From assembly GCF_013410955.1 (NCBI RefSeq), contig NZ_JACCCG010000008.1:1-64000 (forward strand): a DNA stretch of 64,000 bases, read 5' to 3'. Under the pieces are notes generated by a model, which had not been told where the DNA came from, did no database searches, and saw only the letters and a list, made by a program, of their open reading frames with translations. Below, one piece after another: positions 23,461 to 31,705 of the stretch. How positions within the stretch are numbered: position 1 is the stretch's first letter; each line of letters opens with the position of its first letter. The translations under genes and the position numbers were made by a program. This DNA comes from Microbacterium sp. AK009. Its GTDB lineage: Bacteria > Actinomycetota > Actinomycetes > Actinomycetales > Microbacteriaceae.

Positions 23461-24783
23461 TCACGCCCCGGTGAGCACGAGCCATACCAGGACACCGTTA
23501 AGGATGATGAGAAAGACGGCTGCGGCGATTCCCGCTACCGTCGTCGCTACATGGTTGCGGAAGGGGCCGAGCACCTCAAACTTTGCCGTAACCACGATCA
23601 ACGGCACAAGCGCAAACGGGATGCCGAACGAAAGCAACACCTGGCTCAGCACGAGCGCGAGAGTAGGATCGACGCCGAACCCAAGAAGAACAAGCGCGGG
23701 CACAAGCGTCACCAGCCGACGCGCGAGCAACGGCACGCGGAGGCGCAGCAAGCCTCGCATGATCTCCGCACCCGCATACGCTCCGACTGACGTGCTCGCC
23801 AGACCGCTGGCGAGTAGTCCGATGGCGAAAAGGGTCGCGACGACAGGACCAATGTCGTCGTAGAGAGCCGAGTATGCACCCTCGAGGGTGTCCGTGCCGG
23901 GCATTCCAGCGAGATTGGCTGCAGCCAGTAGAAGGATGCAGAGGTTAACGGTGCCGGCGATCAGCATCGCGAGCGTGACGTCCCAGCGCGTCGCGCGCAG
24001 TAGACGGGATGTCGAGATCCCGCGAACGTCATCGAGCATGACGCCTCGCGGTATGGCACCCGCTGTCGCCAGGTTCTTTGGCGCAGGCGGCGTGAACCGA
24101 TCACGCGCGAGGGCGCCGTGCGCATAGATTGCGTGCGGCATGATTGTCGCACCGAGGATCGATGCAGCCAGGAGCACGGAGCCAGTGCTGTCGAAACGCG
24201 GAAGTAGTCCGCCGACCACCCGGGCCGGGTCAGGCGCTCCGACGAACACGCCGTAGGTAAAGCCGATCGCGATGATGACCGTAAGAACGATCACGGCAAA
24301 CTCGAACGGCCTCGCCCCGCCGCGCGACTGCACGAGGAGCAAAGTGAGCGAGACGCCTCCGGTAATGATCCCACCCCACAAAAGCGGGATGTCAAATAGC
24401 AAGTACAGCGCAACCGCTCCACCTATGACCTCGGCGATGTCGGTCGCCATTGCGACGAGCTCGGCCTGGAACCAGTACGCCCGACGCGCCCAGGAGTTGT
24501 GAATACGGTCGCCCATGGTTTCTGGGAGGCTCCGCCCTGTGACGATACCGAGTTTCGCCGACAGGTATTGAATAAGCCAAGCCATGACATTGGCGAGCAC
24601 AATGACCCACACGAGCAGGTAGCCGTACCGAGCGCCCGCCGTCATATTGCTCGCCACGTTGCCCGGGTCAAGGTAGGCCACTCCAGCGACAATCGCCGGA
24701 CCTATCAGCCAAGCCCTGCGGTTCGTGGACACGCGACGCGCCGCGCGGGAGCTCCGAGATCCCGGCCAAAAGGGAGTCGGCAC
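23461..24783 (-). CDS. mntH: NRAMP-family Mn(II)/Fe(II) transporter
   Basis: 440 residues, eleven or so TM helices. Metal-site motifs are present: LDPGN in TM1 (AGVAYLDPGNVASN) and MPH in TM6 (LGATIMPHAIYAHGALA). It imports divalent Mn/Fe with protons. The GTG start at 24783 lies 14 bp from a strong MntR/DtxR-like palindrome; a downstream GTG (24729) is possible. It is monocistronic; the 180 bases after its stop, up to the IS flank, hold no gene. By eye, base composition here is less GC-rich than in neighbours, suggesting a separate origin. Confidence 0.92.
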   Translation of the reverse strand: MPTPFWPGSRSSRAARRVSTNRRAWLIGPAIVAGVAYLDPGNVASNMTAGARYGYLLVWVIVLANVMAWLIQYLSAKLGIVTGRSLPETMGDRIHNSWARRAYWFQAELVAMATDIAEVIGGAVALYLLFDIPLLWGGIITGGVSLTLLLVQSRGGARPFEFAVIVLTVIIAIGFTYGVFVGAPDPARVVGGLLPRFDSTGSVLLAASILGATIMPHAIYAHGALARDRFTPPAPKNLATAGAIPRGVMLDDVRGISTSRLLRATRWDVTLAMLIAGTVNLCILLLAAANLAGMPGTDTLEGAYSALYDDIGPVVATLFAIGLLASGLASTSVGAYAGAEIMRGLLRLRVPLLARRLVTLVPALVLLGFGVDPTLALVLSQVLLSFGIPFALVPLIVVTAKFEVLGPFRNHVATTVAGIAAAVFLIILNGVLVWLVLTGA

Positions 24784-24797
24784 CCAAGAAGGCTAAT

Positions 24798-24815
24798 TTT
24801 TCGGTGTGCCGAAAA
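24798..24815. promoter_or_regulatory. MntR/DtxR-like operator of mntH
   Basis: TTTTCGG-TGTG-CCGAAAA is a perfect inverted repeat with a 4-base spacer, located 14 bp upstream of the mntH start. Size, symmetry and position fit a DtxR-superfamily (MntR) site. No mntR gene is in the window, so a host regulator is assumed. The remainder of 24816-25030 shows no other clear element. Confidence 0.65.
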
Positions 24816-25030
24816 CAAGGGGGACGCTCGGTGACCGCAGTAGACAGGCTTATTCTCGCGGTCGATCCCACGACGCTCCCCGCCTTGCACGAAAAACAGG
24901 CGCATGAGGTCCGCCGTAGTAGCTCGAAGAGGGCTACGCGTCATGGCGGCTGTCGCCTCGGCGCCCTCCCACACATTCGTCAGATGACGTTGGCATAGAT
25001 GCGTTGTCCAAAAAACGATATCATCGCATT

Positions 25031-25420
25031 ATGACGATGAAGGTCGCGGTTGGATCCCCGCTGGATGAAGGTGCCACCGAAGTGTATGCCCACCTGTTCG
25101 ACGCACTCGGGGACCCAACCCGATTGGCGGTCCTACAGCACCTCGCCTCCGGCGAGCATCGAGTACGAGATCTGGTTGAGCACATCGGTCTTGCACAGTC
25201 CACCGTGAGTAAACACCTGAGCTTCTTGCTCGACTGTCGCCTGATTACGGTCCGTCCGGAAGGTCGCTCCTCGTGGTATTCGCTGACCGAGCCAAACGCA
25301 ACCGCCGCGCTCATCAACGCGGCTCAATCGCTCCTCAGCGCCACCGGAACCCACGCCCAACTGCACACACACCTGCGTGACCCCCACCTTGCCCACAAGG
25401 AGAGAACGGAGATCCGCTAA
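25031..25420 (+). CDS. ArsR/SmtB-family metal-sensing repressor
   Basis: A 129-residue winged-helix repressor: LFDALGDPTRLAVLQHLASG, the recognition helix AQSTVSKHLSFLLDC, wing GRSSWYSLTE and a His-rich C-terminal tail (GTHAQLHTHLRDPHLAHKE), as in alpha5-type Zn sensors such as SmtB/CzrA. It lacks the CxC of ArsR proper. ATG 25031 is used; TTG 25004 is in frame. It is coupled to the CDF gene (TAATG). It probably represses this pair until zinc or cobalt binds. Confidence 0.88.
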   Translation: MTMKVAVGSPLDEGATEVYAHLFDALGDPTRLAVLQHLASGEHRVRDLVEHIGLAQSTVSKHLSFLLDCRLITVRPEGRSSWYSLTEPNATAALINAAQSLLSATGTHAQLHTHLRDPHLAHKERTEIR

Positions 25421-26358
25421 TGGGCGCTGGGCACAATCACGGTTCCACCCCGGGTGCCGCAGGCCAACCGGGGGACCACCGCAAGAGGCTTTGGATCGCT
25501 TTTGGCCTTACCGGGATAATTGTCGTCGCCCAAGCAATCGGATCAATTGTCACGGGCAGTCTCGCGCTACTCACCGACACCGCACATGCGATCACGGACG
25601 CTTCTGGCCTCCTGGTTGCCCTGATCGCTGCAACCCTCGTATTGCGGCCGGCCAGCGCGAAGCGCACGTGGGGTTTCCGTCGCATCGAGGTCATCGCCGC
25701 AATGGGGCAAGCGACCCTGCTCCTCCTCGTTGGCGCCTACACCGCGATCGAGGGAATTCGCCGCTTGTTCGAACCGCCCGAGGTGCCGGGAACCGAGCTC
25801 CTGGTGTTCGGCATCATCGGCCTCACAGCCAACATCGCCGCAATAGTCCTTCTGTCCTCAACTCGCGAAGCAAACTTCAACATGCGCGCCGCGTTCCTTG
25901 AAGTACTCAACGATGCACTGGGATCGCTTGGCGTCATTACGGCAGCGATTGTGATCGCAACCACAGGTTTCATGCAGGCTGACGCGATCGCCGGCTTGTT
26001 GATCGCCGCGCTCATCGTGCCGCGCGCCTTCAAGCTCCTACGCGAGACCACTAGCGTTCTAATGGAATTCACGCCTCCCGGCTTAGACCTCGACCAAGTT
26101 CGTGCCCACATTCTCAAGCTCGACCACGTCAAAGACGTCCATGATCTGCACGCTTCCATCGTCGCAACCGGGCTGCCCACCATCAGCGCTCACGTGGTCG
26201 TTGAAGATCGGTGCTTCTCAGACGGTCACGCTGCGAGAGTGCTGGAGGAGGTGAAGGAATGCGTCGCCAACCACTTCGAGGTCTCTGTTCTCCACTCCAC
26301 CTTTCAGATAGAAACAGCTCATATCCAAGAGGAGGAGGCGACCGTGACCCACGCTTGA
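25420..26358 (+). CDS. CDF-family zinc/cobalt efflux protein (CzcD-like)
   Basis: 312 residues, six TM helices, His-containing N-terminus (GHNHGS). The TM2 site is LLTDTAHAITDASG; TM5 reads AFLEVLNDALGSLGVI, with Glu where CzcD/ZitB have His in HxxxD, a variant that may change metal preference. The C-terminal cytoplasmic ferredoxin-like domain (about 205-305) has VHDLHASIV and ISAHVVVED. It starts on the last base of the arsR stop. Confidence 0.9.
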   Translation: MGAGHNHGSTPGAAGQPGDHRKRLWIAFGLTGIIVVAQAIGSIVTGSLALLTDTAHAITDASGLLVALIAATLVLRPASAKRTWGFRRIEVIAAMGQATLLLLVGAYTAIEGIRRLFEPPEVPGTELLVFGIIGLTANIAAIVLLSSTREANFNMRAAFLEVLNDALGSLGVITAAIVIATTGFMQADAIAGLLIAALIVPRAFKLLRETTSVLMEFTPPGLDLDQVRAHILKLDHVKDVHDLHASIVATGLPTISAHVVVEDRCFSDGHAARVLEEVKECVANHFEVSVLHSTFQIETAHIQEEEATVTHA

Positions 26359-26569
26359 GGCTCTCGAACAGCCAGATGATTCGTGACCAATCGACGTAGG
26401 TGAGCTAGATAGGCGCAGTTCTCGCTACTGTTCATGCGCCGTTGGTTCGTTGAAATGGTCGTCCGAGGATTCAGATAAGGCGGGATCCGCCGCGCCTCAT
26501 CGGTCGATGACCGGCTGTACGGGCCGATCTCCCACCCAAATAGTTCATTGTCCAGTGTATAGTCATCGC

Positions 26570-26929
26570 ATGCTGACTCATGCCGATCGACTCGACATAA
26601 TGAACCGGCTGGGGCGCGCCATGGCCGACCCGACCCGCTCACGCATCCTCCTGACGCTTTTGGCCGGCCCGAGTTACCCCGCGGTGCTGTCTCGCGATCT
26701 GGGGCTTTCCCGCTCGAACGTGTCGAACCATCTGACGTGTTTACGGGGGTGCGGGATCGTGGTGGCCGAGCCCGAGGGGCGGCAGACCCGCTACGAGGTC
26801 GCAGACCCGCACCTTGCCCGCGCCCTGACGGCGCTGGTTGATGTGACGCTCGCGGTCGACGAGAGCGTGCCGTGCATGGACCCAAACTGCGGGGTCGAGG
26901 GCTGCGTGCCGGGGGAGGTTCGGGCATGA
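26570..26929 (+). CDS. cmtR: CmtR-type Cd(II)/Pb(II)-sensing repressor
   Basis: 119 residues. NHLTCLRGCGIVV places Cys at 57 and 61 in the recognition helix, and VPCMDPNCGVEGC gives Cys 102; these are exactly the three ligand positions known for Mycobacterium CmtR. The ATG sits 7 bp after a TATAGT hexamer (26558-26563), implying a leaderless transcript. It overlaps the ATPase gene by ATGA. Upstream, GGCGCA/TGCGCC (26412-26417/26435-26440) could form a hairpin; nothing else is seen between the CDF stop and this start. Confidence 0.92.
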   Translation: MLTHADRLDIMNRLGRAMADPTRSRILLTLLAGPSYPAVLSRDLGLSRSNVSNHLTCLRGCGIVVAEPEGRQTRYEVADPHLARALTALVDVTLAVDESVPCMDPNCGVEGCVPGEVRA

Positions 26930-28842
26930 GCGCGGTCACGAGTTCGCAAGTCGAACACGTCGACCTCGACGACGACGACGATGACGATGACCGGCCGTGG
27001 TATCGGAGCCCGAGCGTTCTGATCCCGATTGCCTCCGGCGTCGCGTTCGCCGCCGGCCTGGTGTGCGACTGGACCGGCGCGGAGACCGCGGGCCTGGTGC
27101 TGTTCTGGATCGGTCTGCTGCTGGGCGCGTACACGTTTGTGCCGGGCGCGCTGCGCAAGCTGTTCACCAAGGGCAAGCTAGGCATCGGCCTGCTGATGAC
27201 AATCAGCGCCACTGGCGCCGTGATCCTCGGCTATGTCGAGGAGGCCGCCGCGCTGGCGTTCTTGTACTCCATCGCGGAGGCGTTGGAAGACAAGGCGATG
27301 GACCGCGCCCGCGCAGGATTGCGGGCACTGTTGAAGCTGGTGCCCGACACCGCACGGGTCCAGCGCGGCGACGCCACGGTCGAGGTGGAGGCGAAGGAAC
27401 TGCGCGTCGGTGACGTGCTCGTGGTCCGGCCGGGCGAGCGGATTGCCACGGACGGCATCGTGCGCGCCGGGCGGAGCAGCCTGGACACGTCGGCGATCAC
27501 AGGCGAGTCGATCCCGGTCGAGGTCGAGCCCGGCACCGACGTGTCGGCCGGGTCGATCAACACCACCGGCGTCCTCGAAGTCGAGGCCACCGCCGCCGGC
27601 ACCGACAACTCGCTCACCACGATCGTTGAGCTGGTCGAGCAGGCCCAGGCCGAGAAGGGCGACCGCGCCCGCCTGGCCGACCGGATCGCCCGCCCCCTCG
27701 TGCCCGGGGTGATGATCCTCGCCGTGCTGGTCGGCGCGCTCGGGTCGCTGCTGAGCGGCGACCCCGAGCTGTGGATCACCCGCGCCCTGGTCGTGCTGGT
27801 CGCAGCCTCGCCATGTGCTCTGGCGATCGCCGTCCCGGTCACCGTCGTCTCTGCGATCGGCGCAGCCTCCAAGTTCGGCGTGGTCGTAAAGTCCGGGGCC
27901 GCTTTCGAGCGATTCGGTGGCATCCGCCACCTCGCCGTCGACAAGACCGGCACCCTGACTCGCAATGAGCCCACCGTGACCCGTGTCGTCACCACCGGCG
28001 CGACCAAGGATGACGTGCTGGCATGGGCAGCGAGCCTGGAAGGTCACAGCACACATCCCCTCGCCGCAGCGATCACCAACGCGGTTCCCGGCGCTCCGGC
28101 TGCTACCGACGTCCGCGAGACCGCGGGCCACGGCATCGTCGGCACCCTCGACGGTGCTCGTCTCGCGGTAGGGAGTCCACGCTGGCTGGACGCTGGCACG
28201 CTGGCCGACGAGGTGCAGGCGATGGAGTCCGAGGGCATGACCGTTGTGATCGTCCACCGCAACGACCAGCCCGCCGGAGCGATCGGAGTGCGGGACGAGC
28301 TGCGCCCCGAGGTTCCCGAAGTCATTGACACACTGAACCGGCGTGGGATCGGCGTGACGATGCTCACCGGCGACAACGCCCGCACCGCCGCCGCCCTCGC
28401 CGCACAGGCCGGCATCAGCGACGTACGTGCCGAACTACGCCCCGAGGATAAGGCCACCGCTGTCGCGGAACTGTCGAAGTCGCAGCCCACCGCCATGATC
28501 GGGGACGGTATCAACGACGCCCCCGCTCTCGCAGCCGCCGACCTAGGGATCGCGATGGGAGCCAAGGGCGCCGATGCCGCCATCGAGTCCGCCGACGTCG
28601 CATTCACCGGCCACGACCTGCGCCTCATTCCGCAGGCCCTCGCCCATGCCCGCCGCGGCCGCAATATCATCAACCAGAACGTCATACTGTCCATCGCGAT
28701 CATCGCTGTCCTCCTACCGCTGGCGATCACCGGAATCCTCGGACTTGCGGCCGTGGTGCTCGTCCACGAAATCGCGGAAGTCATCGTCATCCTCAACGGC
28801 CTCCGCGCGGCGCGGCGCACGCACCATGACCGGGCCCGCTGA
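26926..28842 (+). CDS. P1B-type heavy-metal ATPase (Cd/Zn/Co export)
   Basis: 638 residues. It has no N-terminal CxxC metal domain; instead the N-terminus carries eight consecutive Asp (DLDDDDDDDDRPW). Core motifs are TGES, SPCALAI in the transport helix (near 295), DKTGT (near 340), HP and GDGINDAPAL. The SPC motif plus HE in the last helix (VLVHEIAEVI, near 613) place it nearer P1B-4 than the CPC-type ZntA/CadA. Coupling to CmtR predicts Cd/Pb-induced expression. lspA2 starts 17 bp inside its end. Confidence 0.9.
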   Translation: MSAVTSSQVEHVDLDDDDDDDDRPWYRSPSVLIPIASGVAFAAGLVCDWTGAETAGLVLFWIGLLLGAYTFVPGALRKLFTKGKLGIGLLMTISATGAVILGYVEEAAALAFLYSIAEALEDKAMDRARAGLRALLKLVPDTARVQRGDATVEVEAKELRVGDVLVVRPGERIATDGIVRAGRSSLDTSAITGESIPVEVEPGTDVSAGSINTTGVLEVEATAAGTDNSLTTIVELVEQAQAEKGDRARLADRIARPLVPGVMILAVLVGALGSLLSGDPELWITRALVVLVAASPCALAIAVPVTVVSAIGAASKFGVVVKSGAAFERFGGIRHLAVDKTGTLTRNEPTVTRVVTTGATKDDVLAWAASLEGHSTHPLAAAITNAVPGAPAATDVRETAGHGIVGTLDGARLAVGSPRWLDAGTLADEVQAMESEGMTVVIVHRNDQPAGAIGVRDELRPEVPEVIDTLNRRGIGVTMLTGDNARTAAALAAQAGISDVRAELRPEDKATAVAELSKSQPTAMIGDGINDAPALAAADLGIAMGAKGADAAIESADVAFTGHDLRLIPQALAHARRGRNIINQNVILSIAIIAVLLPLAITGILGLAAVVLVHEIAEVIVILNGLRAARRTHHDRAR

Positions 28843-29377
28843 CAGCCGTGCGCCCGGGAGGGCGGGTGCCGTATTGAGTGCCGCCGGCCCAATTGGTGCG
28901 CGCGTGCGACCCCGACTGTTTCTGCTCGCGTTCGCCGTTGCCGCCAGTGCCGTGCTGATCGACCAAGGCACCAAAGCACTCGCCCTCGCACGGCTCAGCG
29001 AACAAGCCCGCATCCCGCTCCTCGGAGACTTGCTCGGCCTACAACTCGCGTTCAACCCCGGCACCGTCATGTCTCTCGGATCCGGCTCAACCTGGCTGAT
29101 CACCCTCATCGCGGCCGCAGCATCCGTGGGTCTGCTCCTTGCCGCCACACGCGCCCGCACCGCGGGGTGGGCCGTCGTGATCGGGCTAATCTGGGGCGGC
29201 GCGGTCGGTAACCTCCTAGATCGGCTGTTTGCTCCACCCGGATTCGGAGTGGGTCATGTCACAGACTTTCTCGCCTACGGCAACCTGTTCATCGGTAACC
29301 TCGCCGACGTCATCATCGGCATCGGCGTCGGATTCGGCCTCCTGCTATACCTCCGTCAGGGAAAGACCCGAGCATGA
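28826..29377 (+). CDS. lspA: Second signal peptidase II, in the cadmium operon
   Basis: 183 residues: LIDQGTKALALA, FNPGTVMSLGSG, VGNLLDRLFAPP and HVTDFLAYGNLF carry the family motifs and both catalytic Asp. It is closely similar to the 8434 copy in the C-terminal catalytic blocks but with a longer N-terminus and a short tail. It overlaps both neighbours (17 bp and ATGA), so it is built into the CmtR operon. LspA beside CadD or metal ATPases recurs in Gram-positive resistance islands; why is not established. Confidence 0.92.
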   Translation: MTGPADSRAPGRAGAVLSAAGPIGARVRPRLFLLAFAVAASAVLIDQGTKALALARLSEQARIPLLGDLLGLQLAFNPGTVMSLGSGSTWLITLIAAAASVGLLLAATRARTAGWAVVIGLIWGGAVGNLLDRLFAPPGFGVGHVTDFLAYGNLFIGNLADVIIGIGVGFGLLLYLRQGKTRA

Positions 29378-29982
29378 TCTTCTCCTCCGTTCTGCAGGCG
29401 ATCGGGCTGTTCCTCGCGACGAACATCGACGACATCATCGTGCTCTCTCTGTTCTTCGCCCGCGGCGCCGGGCAACGGGGAACTACAGTTCGGATCCTCG
29501 TTGGTCAGTATGTGGGATTCGCAGGTATTCTCGGCGCCGCCGTGCTCGTATCCCTCGGCGCTGGGGCGTTTCTGCCTCCAGAGGTGATTCCCTACTTCGG
29601 GCTCATTCCGCTAGGTCTAGGGCTGTGGGCGGCTTGGCAAGCCTGGCACCGCCGACACGACGACGATGACGATGACGATGAGAGCAAGATCGAAGGCAAG
29701 AAGGTCGCTGTCTGGGCCGTGGCTGGAGTCACCTTCGCTAACGGTGGGGACAACATCGGCGTCTACGTTCCCGTCTTCCTCAGCGTGGGGTCCGCTGCCG
29801 TCGTCGCATACTGCGTTGTGTTCCTCGTATTCGTTGCAGTGCTGGTGGTCGTGGCCAAGTTCATTGCCACGCGACGTCCGATCGCGGAGATCCTGGAACG
29901 TTGGGAGCACATCTTGTTCCCTCTCGTTCTTATCGGGCTTGGCATCTTCATCTTGATCAGCGGGGGAGCATTCGGGCTCTGA
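29374..29982 (+). CDS. cadD: CadD-family cadmium resistance transporter
   Basis: 202 residues, about five or six TM helices. FLATNIDDIIVLSLFFA and TFANGGDNIGVYVPVF are the paired Asp-containing helices of the CadD/LysE-like family. The central cytoplasmic loop reads HRRHDDDDDDDESKIE, another poly-Asp run like that in the ATPase upstream. It is the last gene of the CmtR operon (ATGA with lspA2). The 67 bases after its stop contain no strong terminator. Confidence 0.9.
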   Translation: MIFSSVLQAIGLFLATNIDDIIVLSLFFARGAGQRGTTVRILVGQYVGFAGILGAAVLVSLGAGAFLPPEVIPYFGLIPLGLGLWAAWQAWHRRHDDDDDDDESKIEGKKVAVWAVAGVTFANGGDNIGVYVPVFLSVGSAAVVAYCVVFLVFVAVLVVVAKFIATRRPIAEILERWEHILFPLVLIGLGIFILISGGAFGL

Positions 29983-30049
29983 CACAACCGTCATGCAGGG
30001 CAATTTAGGCAGCTGCGCGTCTAGACGTCATGATTGTCGCCGCTCTGAG

Positions 30050-30621
30050 CTACTCGACGACGCCGAGCGATTGTTCCGCCGAACGCAATTGACAAGGCTG
30101 TCCTAGCTCACCCGTGATCGTTGTCGCGGCTATAGACCTCTTCCCGTCCGACGACCGCGCCGGCGATATGGCGTGTCGGGCCGTGGCCGATCCCAGCTCG
30201 CGACCGGCGCGACGCTCCGCGAGCGAGAGGAACGGCATGATGACGACGCTGAGGGCGGTGATGACGATACCGAGAGTGGAGTGCTTGACGTCCACTTGGT
30301 CGATGAGAGTGAGCACGGACGTGACGGTGACGTACGCGGCGAAGGCGAAAACGCGACCGCGATTACGCGGAGCGTGCCCTTTTCCCACCGCTCGGGGTCG
30401 CGACGGGTGAACTGCCAGGCGACCGCGGCTGCCGACAGAACCTCGATCGTCGAGTCCAGGCCGAACCCGATCAGCGCGGCCGAGGATGCCACCGTGCCGG
30501 CGGCGATCGCGACGACGGCCTCGATCAGGTTGTAGGCGATCGTCGCCGTGACAATCCACCGGATGCGGCGTTGCAGGACCTGTCGGCGGTTGTCAGCGAT
30601 GCGGGAAGCGGTGGTGGTCAT
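30050..30621 (-). pseudogene. Frameshifted and C-truncated cation transporter (CDF-like)
   Basis: ATG 30621 reads MTTTASRIADNRRQVLQRR, then TM segments (TIAYNLIEAVVAIAAGTVAS, SSAALIGFGLDSTIEVLSAA) until IAVAF. There the frame shifts at a TTTT run, and the next frame continues the family sequence FAFAAYVTVTSVLTL, ALSVVIMPFLSLAERRAGRELGSATA. Adding one T restores one frame. After GSATA the expected remaining TM helices are absent; an unrelated tail runs to a stop at 30050. So it is broken twice: one indel plus a 3' truncation. Confidence 0.8.
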
Positions 30622-30936
30622 GCGCAGGTGCAGCTCTCTCCGGCGCAGCAGCCGGGCTCGACGTAGAGGACAACGCGCAGCAGCTCGTCCAAGGCAGGGG
30701 CGAGGTGTGAGTCCGCGAGTCGATACCAGGTCCGTCGACCATCGGGCAAAGGCCTCGACGAGGCCACAGCCGCGCAGGCACGCGAGCTGGTTCGACATGA
30801 CCTGACGAGAGACGGCAAGGGCGTCGGCCAGGTCGGAGGGGTAGGCGGGTGCTTCGCGCAGCGCCAGGAGGACGCCCGCGCGCGTCGGGTCAGAGAGCGC
30901 GTGGCCGAGGCGGGCGAGCGCCGCGGTGTGCGTCAC
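30618..30936 (-). pseudogene. Frameshifted ArsR/CmtR-like repressor
   Basis: From GTG 30936: VTHTAALARLGHALSDPTRA, then SRQVMSNQLACLRGCGLVEA, after which the frame is lost. One base fewer in the CCTTTGCC run gives LPDGRRTWYRLADSHLAPAL and the Cys-rich end YVEPGCCAGESCTCA. The C-x3-C in the recognition helix resembles CmtR. The shifted frame overlaps the transporter start by ATGA, so this was a sensor-exporter operon. Both indels are in T/A runs; genuine decay or sequencing error are both possible. Confidence 0.8.
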
Positions 30937-31043
30937 GGTGCGGTAGCGGTCGGGGTGGACATGACACCGAGATACAGAGAGCGCTGAATAAACAGAACGC
31001 TGTACGCCGGGTGCGAGGTGATTACCCCGTCCTGTTGCTATCA

Positions 31044-31060
31044 ATACCCTAGGGGGGTAT
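31044..31060. promoter_or_regulatory. CsoR operator
   Basis: ATACCC-TAGGG-GGGTAT: a GC-cored inverted repeat of the TACCC...GGGTA type known for CsoR, 10 bp before the csoR start. It predicts copper-derepressed transcription of csoR, the chaperone and copA. Confidence 0.85.
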
Positions 31061-31069
31061 GGTGTATCT

Positions 31070-31351
31070 GTGAACGGATACGACGGCAACAAAGACGACC
31101 TGCAGAAGCGACTGCGTCGGGTCGAGGGTCAGGTGCGCGGGATCGCCCGAATGATCGACGAAGACAAGTACTGCATCGACATCCTCACTCAAGTTTCTGC
31201 CGCGACGAAGGCCCTGGAAACAGTGGCGCTGTCCCTGCTGGGCGACCACCTGAGCCACTGCGTCGCGGAAGCGAGCGCCGAAGGCGGCCAGGTAGCTGCG
31301 GAGAAGATCCGTGAGGCCAACGACGCCATCGCCCGACTCGTCCGTTCTTGA
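31070..31351 (+). CDS. csoR: CsoR-family copper-sensing repressor
   Basis: 93 residues, all-helical. Cys35 (DKYCIDIL), His60 and Cys64 (GDHLSHCV) give the C-H-C Cu(I) ligand set at positions matching M. tuberculosis CsoR (36/61/65). GTG 31070 is 9 bp after the operator; the upstream frame lacks other starts. It heads csoR-copZ-copA and is divergent from the decayed ArsR pair. Confidence 0.92.
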   Translation: MNGYDGNKDDLQKRLRRVEGQVRGIARMIDEDKYCIDILTQVSAATKALETVALSLLGDHLSHCVAEASAEGGQVAAEKIREANDAIARLVRS

Positions 31352-31381
31352 TCACACCGAATCCCCTTGAAGGAGCACATC

Positions 31382-31705
31382 ATGACTGACCGCATCGACC
31401 TCGGTCTGAAAGACACCAACGCCGGCTGCGCCTGCTGCACCACATCCGCAGCGACGGACGCTCCCGCATCGACCTCCGCCGCCGTCACGAAAGACGTCCT
31501 CGTAGACGGGATGACGTGCTCGCACTGCGTGTCGAGCGTCACCGAGGAGCTGACCGCGATCGACGGTGTGGAGAACGTCACAGTTGACCTGAACGCCGGC
31601 GGTACGTCACGGGTCACCATTCACAGCGCCGCGCCGATCAACTCTGACGCCGTGAAAGCCGCGGTCGAGGAGGCCGGCTACACCGTGGCAGGTAGCCCCG
31701 CATGA
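31382..31705 (+). CDS. HMA-domain copper chaperone
   Basis: 107 residues: an N-terminal segment with Cys cluster [10 protein letters not shown] (near 12-21) of unknown use, a Thr/Ala linker, then an HMA domain with [17 protein letters not shown] (MxCxxC) and [10 protein letters not shown]. It delivers Cu(I) to CopA, whose gene overlaps by ATGA. ATG 31382 follows TGAAGGAG. The extra N-terminal CxCC is unlike minimal CopZ. Confidence 0.9.
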   Translation: MTDRIDLGLKDTNAGCACCTTSAATDAPASTSAAVTKDVLVDGMTCSHCVSSVTEELTAIDGVENVTVDLNAGGTSRVTIHSAAPINSDAVKAAVEEAGYTVAGSPA

